A stretch of 64,000 nt of DNA from Bacillota bacterium (GTDB taxonomy: Bacteria > Bacillota > Clostridia > Lachnospirales > Lachnospiraceae). A model generated the notes under the pieces. It made no database searches and had not been told where the DNA came from. It saw nothing but the letters and a program-made list of their open reading frames with translations. Location: the NCBI GenBank assembly GCA_023391695.1, contig JAEWAK010000062.1:1-64000 (forward strand), in the 5' to 3' direction. A program made the position numbers and the translations under genes. Below, in pieces: positions 1 through 8,187 of this stretch (within the stretch, counting starts at the first letter, position 1; every line of letters starts with the position of its first letter).

Positions 1-18
1 TTTTTCTGCACGCGTCAT
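1..18 (-). CDS. 5' end of a gene running off the left edge
   Basis: Reading leftward, an ATG at 18-16 is followed by codons for Thr-Arg-Ala-Glu-Lys up to the window edge. A good ribosome binding site (GAGGAGA, read on the minus strand) lies just upstream at 21-28. Six codons are too few to recognise a family. The gene would be divergent from the glycosidase at 642. Confidence 0.45.
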
Positions 19-169
19 TTTCTCTCCTCTGCGAAAAAGTTTTTTCTTTTATTATACACTTTCGTAGAGAAGTATGGTGTAATTTCAAATTAATTAGTGC
101 GAAAAATATTTACCTTTCAGAGCTGACAATTAAGGCTAACAATTCGCCAACCTTCAGATTTGCTTTTTA

Positions 170-322
170 GAGCGTGCCTGGTAAATCATTGCACCGTTCT
201 GAACGCTTCACTTTGTGTCATGCTGCGTCACAATTTTGGGAACGCAGCCCTCCCAAATCGTTTCCTGCCTCCTGCAAAGCAGAGCATCCAGACCGGCACA
301 AGTATTTTTCAATTCACTCTAT
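170..322. repeat. Dispersed palindromic repeat, family R2, copy 1
   Basis: About 153 bp that matches 44127-44287 along most of its length (shared blocks such as AAATCATTGCACCGTT, CAATTTTGGGAACG, TTGCCTCCTGCAAAG-like and CCGGCACAAG). The ends are imperfect inverted repeats starting GAGCGTG, and internal blocks are also inverted (GCTTCACTTTG against CTGCAAAGCAGAG). It looks like a MITE-like or other non-autonomous structured element. Small reading frames cross it but have no ribosome binding site and I do not call them. Confidence 0.75.
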
Positions 323-426
323 CAGGCGTTTTCATTACAGTCTGACTAATTTAGTTATATTAAATAACTGTTAAGTGAATATTTTTGTAGAAAGTGTTAC
401 AACAATATATGAAGGAAAAGGGAAAA

Positions 427-477
427 TATAACAATATATGTAAAGAATTGTTGACGAATTGGAAATATATTGTTATA
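427..477. promoter_or_regulatory. 12-bp inverted repeat around the -35 region
   Basis: TATAACAATATA at 427-438 is repeated in exact inverted form (TATATTGTTATA) at 466-477, bracketing the -35 box of the downstream promoter and touching its -10 box. A third partial copy (AACAATATA) lies at 401-409. This arrangement suggests a binding site for an unidentified dimeric regulator. It is seen directly; the regulator is inference. Confidence 0.5.
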
Positions 478-479
478 AT
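451..479 (+). promoter_or_regulatory. Sigma-A promoter of the GH43 gene
   Basis: TTGACG at 451-456 and TATAAT at 474-479 are separated by 17 bp, the ideal spacing. Transcription would start near 486, inside or at the edge of the cre box, leaving a leader of about 155 nt before the GTG start at 642. Confidence 0.85.
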
Positions 480-486
480 AGTGTTG

Positions 487-500
487 TGAAAGCGCTTTCA
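487..500. promoter_or_regulatory. Perfect catabolite-responsive element (cre)
   Basis: TGAAAGCGCTTTCA is a perfect palindrome matching the CcpA cre consensus. It starts 8 bp after the -10 box, where CcpA binding is known to block transcription initiation or elongation, so the glycosidase is probably repressed by preferred sugars. Confidence 0.9.
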
Positions 501-641
501 TAAATTTAAAACCGACATAATGAATAAACATAGCAATTATCGCAACAAGAGTGACACAGAATTTAAAACTATTCTATTCCCGGTTCCGTAATAACAGTAA
601 TGCTGGTTACGGTAGGGAATCCATCGAAAGGAGAATTTATA

Positions 642-2096
642 GTGAAAAAAATTCAAAGTGTTTCAATGGCAGTCTGCCTGATTGTGGTTATGGTATTATC
701 AACACCGGTAAATGCTGCAACTACGCAAAATGTGATAAATGCAATTCAATGGGCCGATACGGGCGGTAATCCCATACAGGCACACGGTGGCGGTATGATT
801 AAAGTTGGCAGTTATTATTACTGGTTTGGCGAAAACCGTGACGATACCGGGCATTTTCAGGGAGTTTCCTGTTACCGGTCAACGGATCTTAAAAACTGGA
901 CTTACATAAGGGATGTACTTACCAAGAATTCGGCAGCGGAGTTAAATTACTGCTGGATTGAAAGGCCGAAGGTCATGTATAATGCTTCTACCCGTCAGTT
1001 TGTTATGTGGATGCACTGGGAGAATGGGGACCACTATGGTGAAGCCAGGGCGGCGGTAGCTTACTGCAGTTCCGTGGACGGAAACTATACTTATCAGGGA
1101 AGTTTCAGGCCTCTCACGGGACAGGGTATTACCGATCACGGAATTGACGGATACATGTCCAGGGACTGCAGTGTATTTGTAGATACGGACGGTACGGGAT
1201 ACTTTATCTCCGCAGCCAATGAAAATGCAGATTTAATGCTGTATAAACTAACCTCGGACTATCGGCGTATCGATTCCCTTGCGGCCAAATTATTTGCCGG
1301 TTCCAAGAGGGAAGCACCCTGCCTGTTTAAAAGAGGGAATTATTATTTCCTGCTGACCTCGGGCTGTACCGGGTGGACACCGAATCAGGCTATGTATTCC
1401 GTATCCTCCAGTTTGACCGGCGGATGGTCGGCCTTACAGAATATCGGGGATGGCAATACTTTTTATTCCCAGCCGGCTTATGTAATTCCCGTACAGGGAA
1501 CCTCATCCACGACTTATTTATACACCGGGGACCGCTGGGGCGGAGCATGGAGCGGTAGAGTAAATGAGTCCATGTATGTTTGGGCACCCCTTACCTTCCC
1601 TACGAATACGACCATGAGTATGAGCTGGGCCAATACCCTTTCCATTAATGCGGAAGCCGGAACGGTTACGGGCAGTGTAAATTATTTTAAAATTATTAAC
1701 CAGAAAAGCAGTAAGCTAATGGATGTGGAAAATTCCGGGACGGCGGACGGTGCCGATGTCATTCAATGGAGCGACAGCGGCAGCAACAGCCAGAGGTGGC
1801 AGCTCCAGTATGACGGAGCCGGGTATTTCCGTATCAGGAATATTAACAGCGGAAAAATACTGGATGTTTCTTCCGGTTCTACCAGTAACGGAGGAAATAT
1901 CATACAGTGGACGGATAACGGCGGCGATAACCAGAAATGGAGAATTATTGACAAAGGCAACGGCTATTTTAAGTTAAAGAATAAAAAGAGCGGACTGCTG
2001 GCGGATGTCAGCGATGCCTCAGTCAGTGACGGGGGCAATATCCTCCAGTGGGCAGATAACGGAGGCACGAACCAGGCCTGGAGTATTCAGCCATAA
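642..2096 (+). CDS. Secreted GH43 glycosidase (exo-beta-1,3-galactanase-like) with ricin-type lectin domain
   Basis: Predicted to be exported and to release galactose from beta-1,3-galactan side chains such as those of arabinogalactan. The GTG at 642 is chosen because AAAGGAGA (627-634) sits 7 nt upstream and a clean signal peptide follows (KKIQ, hydrophobic core, cleavage after PVNA). The 484-residue product has a five-bladed GH43 domain (about 27-340) with QAHGGG, CWIERPKV, KREAPCLF and a SQPAYV segment. Exo-beta-1,3-galactanases of this GH43 branch are reported to use Glu residues plus a Gln instead of the usual Asp base, and the Gln of SQPAYV may be that residue. The C-terminal 140 residues carry three QxW-type repeats (SQRW, NQKW, NQAW), a CBM13/ricin beta-trefoil. 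The family is firm; the substrate is inferred. Confidence 0.88.
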   Translation: MKKIQSVSMAVCLIVVMVLSTPVNAATTQNVINAIQWADTGGNPIQAHGGGMIKVGSYYYWFGENRDDTGHFQGVSCYRSTDLKNWTYIRDVLTKNSAAELNYCWIERPKVMYNASTRQFVMWMHWENGDHYGEARAAVAYCSSVDGNYTYQGSFRPLTGQGITDHGIDGYMSRDCSVFVDTDGTGYFISAANENADLMLYKLTSDYRRIDSLAAKLFAGSKREAPCLFKRGNYYFLLTSGCTGWTPNQAMYSVSSSLTGGWSALQNIGDGNTFYSQPAYVIPVQGTSSTTYLYTGDRWGGAWSGRVNESMYVWAPLTFPTNTTMSMSWANTLSINAEAGTVTGSVNYFKIINQKSSKLMDVENSGTADGADVIQWSDSGSNSQRWQLQYDGAGYFRIRNINSGKILDVSSGSTSNGGNIIQWTDNGGDNQKWRIIDKGNGYFKLKNKKSGLLADVSDASVSDGGNILQWADNGGTNQAWSIQP

Positions 2097-2197
2097 CCCG
2101 GGGAATGTGTAACCGGAGGAAATGCGTAACCGAGGGAATGTGTAACCGGAGGAAATGCATAACCGAGGAAATGCGTAACCAGGGGGAATGTTAATCC
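2094..2197 (+). repeat. 16/17-bp tandem array beginning at the stop codon
   Basis: The stop TAA of the GH43 gene starts the first of about six head-to-tail units of the form TAACCGRGGRAATGYG. Unit starts fall at 2094, 2110, 2127, 2143, 2160, 2176 and a decayed 2192, so 16- and 17-bp spacings mix. Every unit carries a TAA. No function is known to me. Confidence 0.85.
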
Positions 2198-2252
2198 AAA
2201 AGGAAATGGATGGTTTCGGTAAATAATAATAGTAACGAACAATAGCATAACA

Positions 2253-2297
2253 TTCAGGAGCTGTCCGGAGGATTAATTTACCTGGACAGCTCCTGAA
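2253..2297 (+). terminator. Terminator-like hairpin after the GH43 gene
   Basis: TTCAGGAGCTGTCC (2253-2266) pairs perfectly with GGACAGCTCCTGAA (2284-2297), a 14-bp stem with a 17-nt loop. There is no long T tract directly after it. A T-rich stretch at 2335-2345 lies before the convergent panT gene, so the hairpin may serve either strand. Confidence 0.6.
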
Positions 2298-2357
2298 ATT
2301 ATCTGACGAAAGCTTCAATTGTCATTAAGGATAGCTTTTTCTTTTTTCATTATTTAA

Positions 2358-2987
2358 TCATTCCGTTTTCCGCATCCGCTGTAATGTACGGCAGACTGCC
2401 GCAGTAATTACTGCCGCCAGGACCGCCTCCGGTATACCGTTTGCAAAAATAATTGCCAGTACTGTTTTATAAACCGCATCAACCGGGAGGCTGTAGGCGT
2501 TACCGTAAGCATCCCGGAACAGAAAATAGATCAGGTGCATTACGAAAAGGGTATTTGTCAGGGAACCGGCAATTCCGCCGAGGCCAAGTGAGAATATCCT
2601 GCCTTTTTCTTTCAGCAGTCTGTTGAACAGGTGATAGACAAAATAGGGGATTATTCCTACCAAAATACGGGGAAGAAAGGTAACGAGGAGGGCGGCAAAG
2701 CTTCCCCTGTCCGTTCCGGGTACCGGTATGGCCGGTGAGAAGGCAAAGGATAGGAGTGTAGGTGCAAACGTATTGTTATACAGGCTGGTGAAACCGAACA
2801 CAACACCCAGGCCGGCCCCGATTTTAGGACCCAGGAGTATGGAACCGATGATTACGGGTACATGAATAATTGTGGCTTTTATAATCGGAAGCTGTATATA
2901 TCCGACGGGTGTAAAATTCAAGAGAAGAATAATACCGCCAAGAAGAGCGGACAGTATCATTTTATGTGTGCTATTTCCTGTATTCAA
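2358..2987 (-). CDS. panT: ECF transporter S component, probably pantothenate-specific
   Basis: A 209-residue integral membrane protein with about six hydrophobic helices, the size and pattern of ECF-transporter substrate-binding (S) subunits. The shared A, A' and T subunits are not in this window, as is usual for group II systems. Its start overlaps the stop of coaX by four bases (ATGA), and coaX in turn overlaps coaC. That coupling to two coenzyme A enzymes is the main argument that the vitamin carried is pantothenate. Without the neighbours I would call it only an S component of unknown substrate. Confidence 0.72.
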   Translation of the reverse strand: MNTGNSTHKMILSALLGGIILLLNFTPVGYIQLPIIKATIIHVPVIIGSILLGPKIGAGLGVVFGFTSLYNNTFAPTLLSFAFSPAIPVPGTDRGSFAALLVTFLPRILVGIIPYFVYHLFNRLLKEKGRIFSLGLGGIAGSLTNTLFVMHLIYFLFRDAYGNAYSLPVDAVYKTVLAIIFANGIPEAVLAAVITAAVCRTLQRMRKTE

Positions 2988-3772
2988 AGAATCGCCTCCT
3001 TGTTTTGTAATTCTGTTTTGCTTTCCATAAATTTTACGGCCAGCCCCTGCAGCAGCAAATCTGGTTCATGGTGTAATGTCAAGGTGAAGTGGGGGATAAT
3101 AACCGGTGCATTTCCGCCGGTAAGTATTACGGAAACCTCCGTCTTAAGTTCCTTTTGTATACGCATTACCAGCCCCTCCAGCAGAGCCGCCGTTCCGTAT
3201 GTAGCTCCGGACAGAATGCCTTCCGCCATATTTTTGCCGATTACGGATTCCGGATGAAAAAAAGGTACCGGGTCAAGTTGGGAGGCTTTTGCCGTAAGGG
3301 CCTGTATTCCGGTAAATACTCCGGGTAATATGACACCTCCCAGGAAGCTCCCTGACCGGTCCATTACATTAAGAGTGGTAGCCGTACCGCAGTCTATGAC
3401 AAGAAAAGGCGGCTTATATTTTTTCAAGGCTGCCTGGCAACACAATAAACGGTCCGTCCCCAATATTCCCGAATAGGCCGACCGGTCGAAGTCCCAGACA
3501 GTCCGGTCCGAAAATAAAAGCGGTTCCAGGGGAAAGCAGTTTTTCAAGGCTTTTAAAACCAACGGTGTTTTTTCCGGGACCACAGAGGACAATACGGTAC
3601 CTTCGATCTGACCGGGTGACAGCCTGTATTTTTTTAGGAAGGAACGGTACAAGGCTTCAATATCCTGTCGTGCAGGTAAATCTGCCATGGGAAAACGTTC
3701 CGAAGCAATTATTTTCCCATGGTATAAACCGTATAACAGGTTTGTATTTCCGACATTGGCTAAAAAAATCAT
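2984..3772 (-). CDS. coaX: Type III pantothenate kinase, with altered first motif
   Basis: CoaX phosphorylates pantothenate to 4'-phosphopantothenate, the first step of coenzyme A synthesis, in the cytoplasm. The 262-residue length is normal for the family. Recognisable motifs are GTDRLL (about 104-109), DCGTATT (about 127-133), GGVILPG and LTGGNA. The N-terminal phosphate-binding motif, normally DxGNT, reads NVGNT here: codon 6 is AAT (Asn) in place of the conserved Asp. The gene overlaps coaC upstream and panT downstream by four bases each. The identity is clear from the other motifs; activity is uncertain because of the substitution. Confidence 0.88.
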   Translation of the reverse strand: MIFLANVGNTNLLYGLYHGKIIASERFPMADLPARQDIEALYRSFLKKYRLSPGQIEGTVLSSVVPEKTPLVLKALKNCFPLEPLLFSDRTVWDFDRSAYSGILGTDRLLCCQAALKKYKPPFLVIDCGTATTLNVMDRSGSFLGGVILPGVFTGIQALTAKASQLDPVPFFHPESVIGKNMAEGILSGATYGTAALLEGLVMRIQKELKTEVSVILTGGNAPVIIPHFTLTLHHEPDLLLQGLAVKFMESKTELQNKEAIL

Positions 3773-4317
3773 GATTTATTCTCCTGAAGGCATTCAGCTA
3801 CAACTCTGATAATTTCGTCGACATCCGCAAGGGCACCTTTCCCCAGGTCACCGTCGGCTAATCGCGCTTCCCTCGGCTCAATAAAATGGTACCCATACTT
3901 TTTCAGTTTTTGAATGTTGTCCTGCACAATGGGATTCTCATACATCCTCGTGTTCATGGCAGGGGCAATCAGCCTGGGGATATCCTTCATAGCCAGGGCG
4001 ACGGACGTCAGCATGTCATCGCCAATTCCGTTTGCCAATTTTCCGATGATATTGGCTGTTGCAGGAGCGATCAAAAATAAATCGGCTTTTTTGGACAGCG
4101 ATATATGCTTGACTTCCTGGGGATAATCAATCTGAAACATATCGGTATAGACCCTGTTTTTTGATAAAGTCTGTAAGGTCAGGGGGGTGATAAATTCCAT
4201 GCCGCCCCTGGTCATGATCACATCGACATGATAGCCTGTTTTTGTAAGAGTATTTGTAATATAGGCCGCTTTATACGCGGCAATGCTTCCGGTTACTCCT
4301 AAAACGATATTTTTCAT
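3769..4317 (-). CDS. coaC: CoaC-type phosphopantothenoylcysteine decarboxylase, flavoprotein
   Basis: A stand-alone CoaC domain of 182 residues (no CoaB domain). It would decarboxylate 4'-phosphopantothenoylcysteine using FMN. Visible motifs are GVTGSIAAYK (FMN binding), VKHISL with the active-site His, APATANIIGKLANGIGDD and PAMNTRMYENP. The substrate-clamp motif, RLACGD in plant HAL3a and similar in E. coli Dfp, reads RLADGD, so the conserved Cys that completes the reduction is Asp. First gene of a coupled coaC-coaX-panT block, starting with an ATG preceded by AAGGAG. The fold assignment is firm; the exact reaction is uncertain. Confidence 0.82.
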   Translation of the reverse strand: MKNIVLGVTGSIAAYKAAYITNTLTKTGYHVDVIMTRGGMEFITPLTLQTLSKNRVYTDMFQIDYPQEVKHISLSKKADLFLIAPATANIIGKLANGIGDDMLTSVALAMKDIPRLIAPAMNTRMYENPIVQDNIQKLKKYGYHFIEPREARLADGDLGKGALADVDEIIRVVAECLQENKS

Positions 4318-4508
4318 TTACGGTTGTTCTCCTTTTTTATAAATTGCACATCGGCGGCTGATACTGTGGTTGATGGCTTTATAATAAAATCATTTTTATG
4401 ATAAAAGTCCTACCAGTTGATCCGTTTATATAAGGCAGTAATAACCCGTTAATACGCTGTCTGGCTGGACTTTCTCTTTCATCTGCCGTGATCCTGCCTG
4501 TTTTTTGG

Positions 4509-5099
4509 TTATTGGAACATATCGGAATAGATCATACTTTTACAGATATTTAACTGCCTGTCGGCCAGGTCAGCCGGTATTCCGCTTGAAATGGCAAGAG
4601 AACGCAGGCCCTCAATCAGGAACATGACGGAATCGGCCAGGCTGTCGATATTATGCGCCGTAACCGCGCCGCCGCTTTGTCCGAATCTCAGCATTTCCAG
4701 CAGGACCTCTTTGGTGTTAAAAAACTGTTCCGTATAAAAATCCATATCGGATTTATTTTTGTGGCTGAAGCAGAATTCGATCATTGCCGCAAACAGGCTT
4801 TTATCCATATTCAACAGCTTTTCTTTCTGTTCTGAAAAAAAGTCATCCACCAATTGGGTGAAATCGGTGCATCTTTCGATGCTCATCTTTATCCCTTCAA
4901 TTTTGGCACGGTTATGCTTTTTCACGACCTCCATAAAGATTTCATCTACCGTGGAGAAATATAAGTAAACACCGCCTCTGCTGATGCTGCACTTTTCAAT
5001 GATATCCTTCATGGTTACACGGTTAAAGCCTTTGCGGATAAAGACCTGCCTGGCGTTATCCAAAATCAGTTCTCTTTTCATAGAAGATTTAGAAGACAT
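4509..5099 (-). CDS. TetR/AcrR-family regulator, autoregulated
   Basis: A 196-residue protein with the TetR N-terminal three-helix DNA-binding domain (about residues 8-55, including TMKDIIEKCSISRGGVY) and a helical ligand-binding C-terminal part. AGGAGGG sits just upstream of the ATG. Its own promoter at 5155-5184 is overlaid by two palindromic operators, so it very probably represses itself. No obvious target efflux or metabolic gene is adjacent, since the next genes on the same strand are a small membrane protein and a nucleotidyltransferase upstream. The ligand is unknown. Confidence 0.88.
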   Translation of the reverse strand: MSSKSSMKRELILDNARQVFIRKGFNRVTMKDIIEKCSISRGGVYLYFSTVDEIFMEVVKKHNRAKIEGIKMSIERCTDFTQLVDDFFSEQKEKLLNMDKSLFAAMIEFCFSHKNKSDMDFYTEQFFNTKEVLLEMLRFGQSGGAVTAHNIDSLADSVMFLIEGLRSLAISSGIPADLADRQLNICKSMIYSDMFQ

Positions 5100-5131
5100 A
5101 TCCGTCCCTCCTATTCAGTAAAGTGGTTAGA

Positions 5132-5177
5132 AAATGACACTGATGTCATAAATAATTATATGACATCAGTGTCATTT
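5132..5177. promoter_or_regulatory. Double palindromic operator of the TetR gene
   Basis: Two 16-bp sites, ATGACACTGATGTCAT (5134-5149) and ATGACATCAGTGTCAT (5160-5175), each with perfect 6-bp arms ATGACA/TGTCAT. Together they form a 19-bp perfect inverted repeat with an 8-bp spacer. They overlap the promoter directly upstream of the TetR gene, as expected for two TetR dimers acting on their own gene. Confidence 0.85.
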
Positions 5178-5184
5178 TTGTCAA
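5155..5184 (-). promoter_or_regulatory. Promoter of the TetR gene
   Basis: On the minus strand TTGACA (5184-5179) and TATAAT (5160-5155) are 18 bp apart. The upstream operator half fills the spacer between the two boxes. Confidence 0.82.
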
Positions 5185-5228
5185 GCACAATTGATAACCC
5201 GGGGTTTTTAAAACCTTGGGTACTTTTG

Positions 5229-5462
5229 TTATAATGACTCCTTTTCATGGTCATCACTTTTATTTTTTTTAATTTCTTCTATTATAGTTAATGTACAAAA
5301 TATAAGGGTAAAAATTAATGATAGTAAAAGTGCATGTATTACCAAGTGATATGAACTTTCTGTAGAATTATAGCCCACATTTGAGATAATTGGAATCAGT
5401 ATAAGTATCGTCACTAAGAATATTACTCCTGTAAATAAGATAGACAAGACTAATTTTTTCAT
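5229..5462 (-). CDS. Small membrane protein, unknown function
   Basis: A 77-residue protein with two hydrophobic helices (about 5-28 and 42-65) and a charged, lysine/glutamate-rich tail (EEIKKNKSDDHEKE). AAAGGGAG lies upstream of its ATG. It is 30 bp downstream of the nucleotidyltransferase gene on the same strand and may be cotranscribed with it. I do not recognise a family. Confidence 0.6.
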   Translation of the reverse strand: MKKLVLSILFTGVIFLVTILILIPIISNVGYNSTESSYHLVIHALLLSLIFTLIFCTLTIIEEIKKNKSDDHEKESL

Positions 5463-5492
5463 AAAAACTTCTCCCTTTAAGATAATTCATTT

Positions 5493-6281
5493 TTACCACT
5501 CATTTATCTGAGGCCTGGGATTTTTCCACCACAGTTCATAATCTTTCGTATAGCAGGTCAGGATTTCATTATAATCCTGCGGCGGCACATAGGACATCCA
5601 GTTTGTGGTTGCTTCTACAAATTTCTTAACGGATTCATCATCCAGTCTGGTTAAAAAGTCCCTTCCTGATTCTACGATGTCTTCCGGTTTATTCGGTGCC
5701 TGGGATACGAATTCTTCCAGTCTCCGGTTACAGGGGAAGAGAATTTTATTTTCCTGTAATATAATACGGTAACAGCAATAGGTTATTTCTGCGGCAGCCC
5801 GGATTTTCATATAGGGGTTGTCTTTAGACAGGGGCCAGAAATAGTGATAGTGAAGGCAGAGGGAACTGTAAAAGGATAATAGCTTTTCTGCCATTTCACT
5901 TTCCTGGAAAACAGGAATGGCGGCTACGATACCGGGTATCTCCGGGTCACTGCTGAATAAGGTGTATGCTCCCAGATAGGCATTTCTGGCCGGTTCACTG
6001 CCGCACCTGGCAGCTGCCTGTATGAATTCTTTCGTATAATATTTTAAATCAAAATATCCGCCTTCGTAAGTACACATTTCGTTGATGCATTCAACAACGG
6101 TATTTTCTTGCTCCCGTTTGGCATAATATTCCGAAGTTACGATTACCATGGCGTCAATATCGGAATCCTCCCTGGCCACCCCTTTCGCTACGGAGCCTCC
6201 CAGGACTACCGCAATAATTTCTTCCCGGTTACTGAAATAACTGATTAAATTCTGAATCGATTCTTCATGATGTTTATACAT
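5493..6281 (-). CDS. Nucleotidyltransferase-domain protein
   Basis: A 262-residue protein with an N-terminal polymerase-beta-like nucleotidyltransferase domain. The GGSVAKGVA motif followed by DSDIDAMV supplies the nucleotide-binding loop and the DxD metal ligands (about residues 28-46). The rest is helical, and the overall size recalls aminoglycoside adenylyltransferases, but substrate-binding residues cannot be judged by eye. The acceptor is unknown. GGAGAAGG upstream supports the ATG at 6281. Confidence 0.75.
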   Translation of the reverse strand: MYKHHEESIQNLISYFSNREEIIAVVLGGSVAKGVAREDSDIDAMVIVTSEYYAKREQENTVVECINEMCTYEGGYFDLKYYTKEFIQAAARCGSEPARNAYLGAYTLFSSDPEIPGIVAAIPVFQESEMAEKLLSFYSSLCLHYHYFWPLSKDNPYMKIRAAAEITYCCYRIILQENKILFPCNRRLEEFVSQAPNKPEDIVESGRDFLTRLDDESVKKFVEATTNWMSYVPPQDYNEILTCYTKDYELWWKNPRPQINEW

Positions 6282-6642
6282 TGTCCTTCTCCTTTTCGTA
6301 CTGGAAGTTATTGCTACTTTTTCCCAATGACAGGATAATTATAATATATTAAAGCAAGGGTGTAAAGAATTATAAGGCGTAATTCAAATCAAGAAAAATC
6401 AGTGCAAAGCGTTTCAGGAATACCGGATCGGACTAACTAATATGGAAAGAACGATGGGAGTAATAAGGCAATATATGACATGAAACTATATAGAAATGGC
6501 ACGTAGTTCCGAAAAAACAGTTTTATGATATGGTTATATGAATGACAGCAGAAGAAATAAGGTCAGAGACACAGCGCAGCGGACCTGAAAGATCTGCTTT
6601 GAACACTGGTGAATCACATACCAGGTTATGGGGAGGATAAGT
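6282..6642. other. Intergenic, with a weak cre-like site
   Basis: The 360-bp gap between the nucleotidyltransferase and the GH43 gene has no convincing gene. TGCAAAGCGTTTCA at 6403-6416 resembles a cre box but departs from the consensus at the central CG, so catabolite control of the xylosidase is only suggested. GGGGAGG at 6629-6635 is the ribosome binding site for the ATG at 6643. Confidence 0.4.
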
Positions 6643-8187
6643 ATGAGTAAAAAAAGAGAGTACCGCAATCCGGTACAACGGGGGTTTTTCCCGGATCCGT
6701 CGGTAATAAGAACTGGTGATGATTATTATATGGTAAATTCTTCTTTTCAGTATTTTCCTGCCATACCAATTTCGCATTCAAAGGATATGGTGCATTGGCA
6801 TGTGATTGGTCATGGGATCGTAAATACAGAATATCTGCCTTTGGAGGAGATAAAGGATTCCCATGGTATCTGGGCTCCGGACATCTCTTATGCGGACGGT
6901 ACCTTTTATATTTTTGCAACTTTCCGCTTAAATGGGGACGGAAAGAGAAATAATGACGTGTTGCGAAGGCAGCTGGTGATTTCTTCGAAAAATCCGGAAG
7001 GGCCCTATTGTGCACCGGTATGGCTGGAGGTGGATGCCATTGACCCATCCCATTTTGTGGACGGGGACGGAAAACATTACATGGTAATTGCAAGCGGGGC
7101 TACGGTTTATGAATTAAGCAGGGATTGTAAAACCGTATTAAGCGGACCTGAAGCTGCCTGGGAGGGGAGCGGGGAAAGGTGCCCGGAAGGTCCCCATATC
7201 ATGAAAAGGAATGGATGGTATTATGCGATTGTGTCAGAAGGCGGAACAGGGTACGGGCACGGTATCAATGTGGCCAGATCAAAAAAACTGTATGGTCCAT
7301 ACGAAGAATGCCCTTATAACCCGGTTATCCGGCAGAAAAATCCGGATGCGCCGATACAAAGGACCGGTCACGGAAAATTGGTGCAAACACAAAAAGGCGA
7401 CTGGTGGATTTATTATCTGCTGGGCAGGCCAAACGGGGGAAAATATACAACGATTGGCAGGGAGTCGGGAATGGATCCGGTTACCTGGACCGATGACGGG
7501 TGGTTTCTCATTAATGAAGGAAAAGGGCCAAGTACGGTGCAGAGTGCACCGGATTTACCGGAATGTGTCTTTGAAAGAAACCTATATGACGATTTCATTG
7601 ATGAAAAATTAAATCCTGAGTGGGAGTTTGTCCGCCTGCCGGATAATGGTTCCTGGTCCTTAACGGAAAGACCCGGGTACTTAAGAATCTGGACAAGAGA
7701 CGGGCAGCTTTTTGAAATCAGGGCAAAAAATACCTTACTTAGAAGAGAACAGGAACTAACGTATACCGCTGAGACAAAACTGGAATTTTATCCGGACAGG
7801 GACGGGGAACAGGCAGGTTTAACCTGCTATTACAGTACGTCCACCTACATCAGGTTCAGCCTTTGCCATGAGGGGGCCAGAAAACTACAGCTTGTTATTA
7901 ACAGAAATCAGGGGGAAGAAGTAATGGCAGAGATAAAAGACATAAAAAAGATGCCTGTAATCTTAAGGGTAGTGGTTGAAAATCTGACCAGAAGCTTTTA
8001 TTACAGCTATGACGGAACCTCCTGGGAAGAAGCCGGAGTATTAAAAAATTGCGTTTATCTTTGTGATGAGGGTGTTCCGGACGATCCGAAGCGGCATACC
8101 GGAACCCTGGTAGGTATTTATGCGAATAACGGCGGATGCGGCAGCAGGATACCTGCCGATTTTGATTACTTTATATATGAAGATTAA
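6643..8187 (+). CDS. GH43 beta-xylosidase / alpha-L-arabinofuranosidase, cytoplasmic
   Basis: A 514-residue enzyme without signal peptide, so it probably acts on imported xylo- or arabino-oligosaccharides. The N-terminal five-bladed domain (about 5-310) carries the three GH43 acids in GFFPDPSVI (base), DAIDPSHFVDGDG (pKa modulator) and CPEGPHIM (acid). The C-terminal part (about 330-510) is a concanavalin-like beta-sandwich found in GH43 subfamily-12-type enzymes, ending with GCGSRIPADFDYF. The ATG at 6643 is chosen over one at 6628 because the ribosome binding site GGGGAGG lies between them. The exact sugar is not determinable by eye. Confidence 0.9.
   Translation: MSKKREYRNPVQRGFFPDPSVIRTGDDYYMVNSSFQYFPAIPISHSKDMVHWHVIGHGIVNTEYLPLEEIKDSHGIWAPDISYADGTFYIFATFRLNGDGKRNNDVLRRQLVISSKNPEGPYCAPVWLEVDAIDPSHFVDGDGKHYMVIASGATVYELSRDCKTVLSGPEAAWEGSGERCPEGPHIMKRNGWYYAIVSEGGTGYGHGINVARSKKLYGPYEECPYNPVIRQKNPDAPIQRTGHGKLVQTQKGDWWIYYLLGRPNGGKYTTIGRESGMDPVTWTDDGWFLINEGKGPSTVQSAPDLPECVFERNLYDDFIDEKLNPEWEFVRLPDNGSWSLTERPGYLRIWTRDGQLFEIRAKNTLLRREQELTYTAETKLEFYPDRDGEQAGLTCYYSTSTYIRFSLCHEGARKLQLVINRNQGEEVMAEIKDIKKMPVILRVVVENLTRSFYYSYDGTSWEEAGVLKNCVYLCDEGVPDDPKRHTGTLVGIYANNGGCGSRIPADFDYFIYED

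Noticed and set aside
160..374. Short plus-strand frames across the R2 repeat
   Set aside because: They lie inside a palindromic repeat, overlap each other in two frames and lack ribosome binding sites.
6403..6416. cre site before the xylosidase gene
   Set aside because: TGCAAAGCGTTTCA is off at the central CG relative to the consensus, unlike the perfect site at 487-500.
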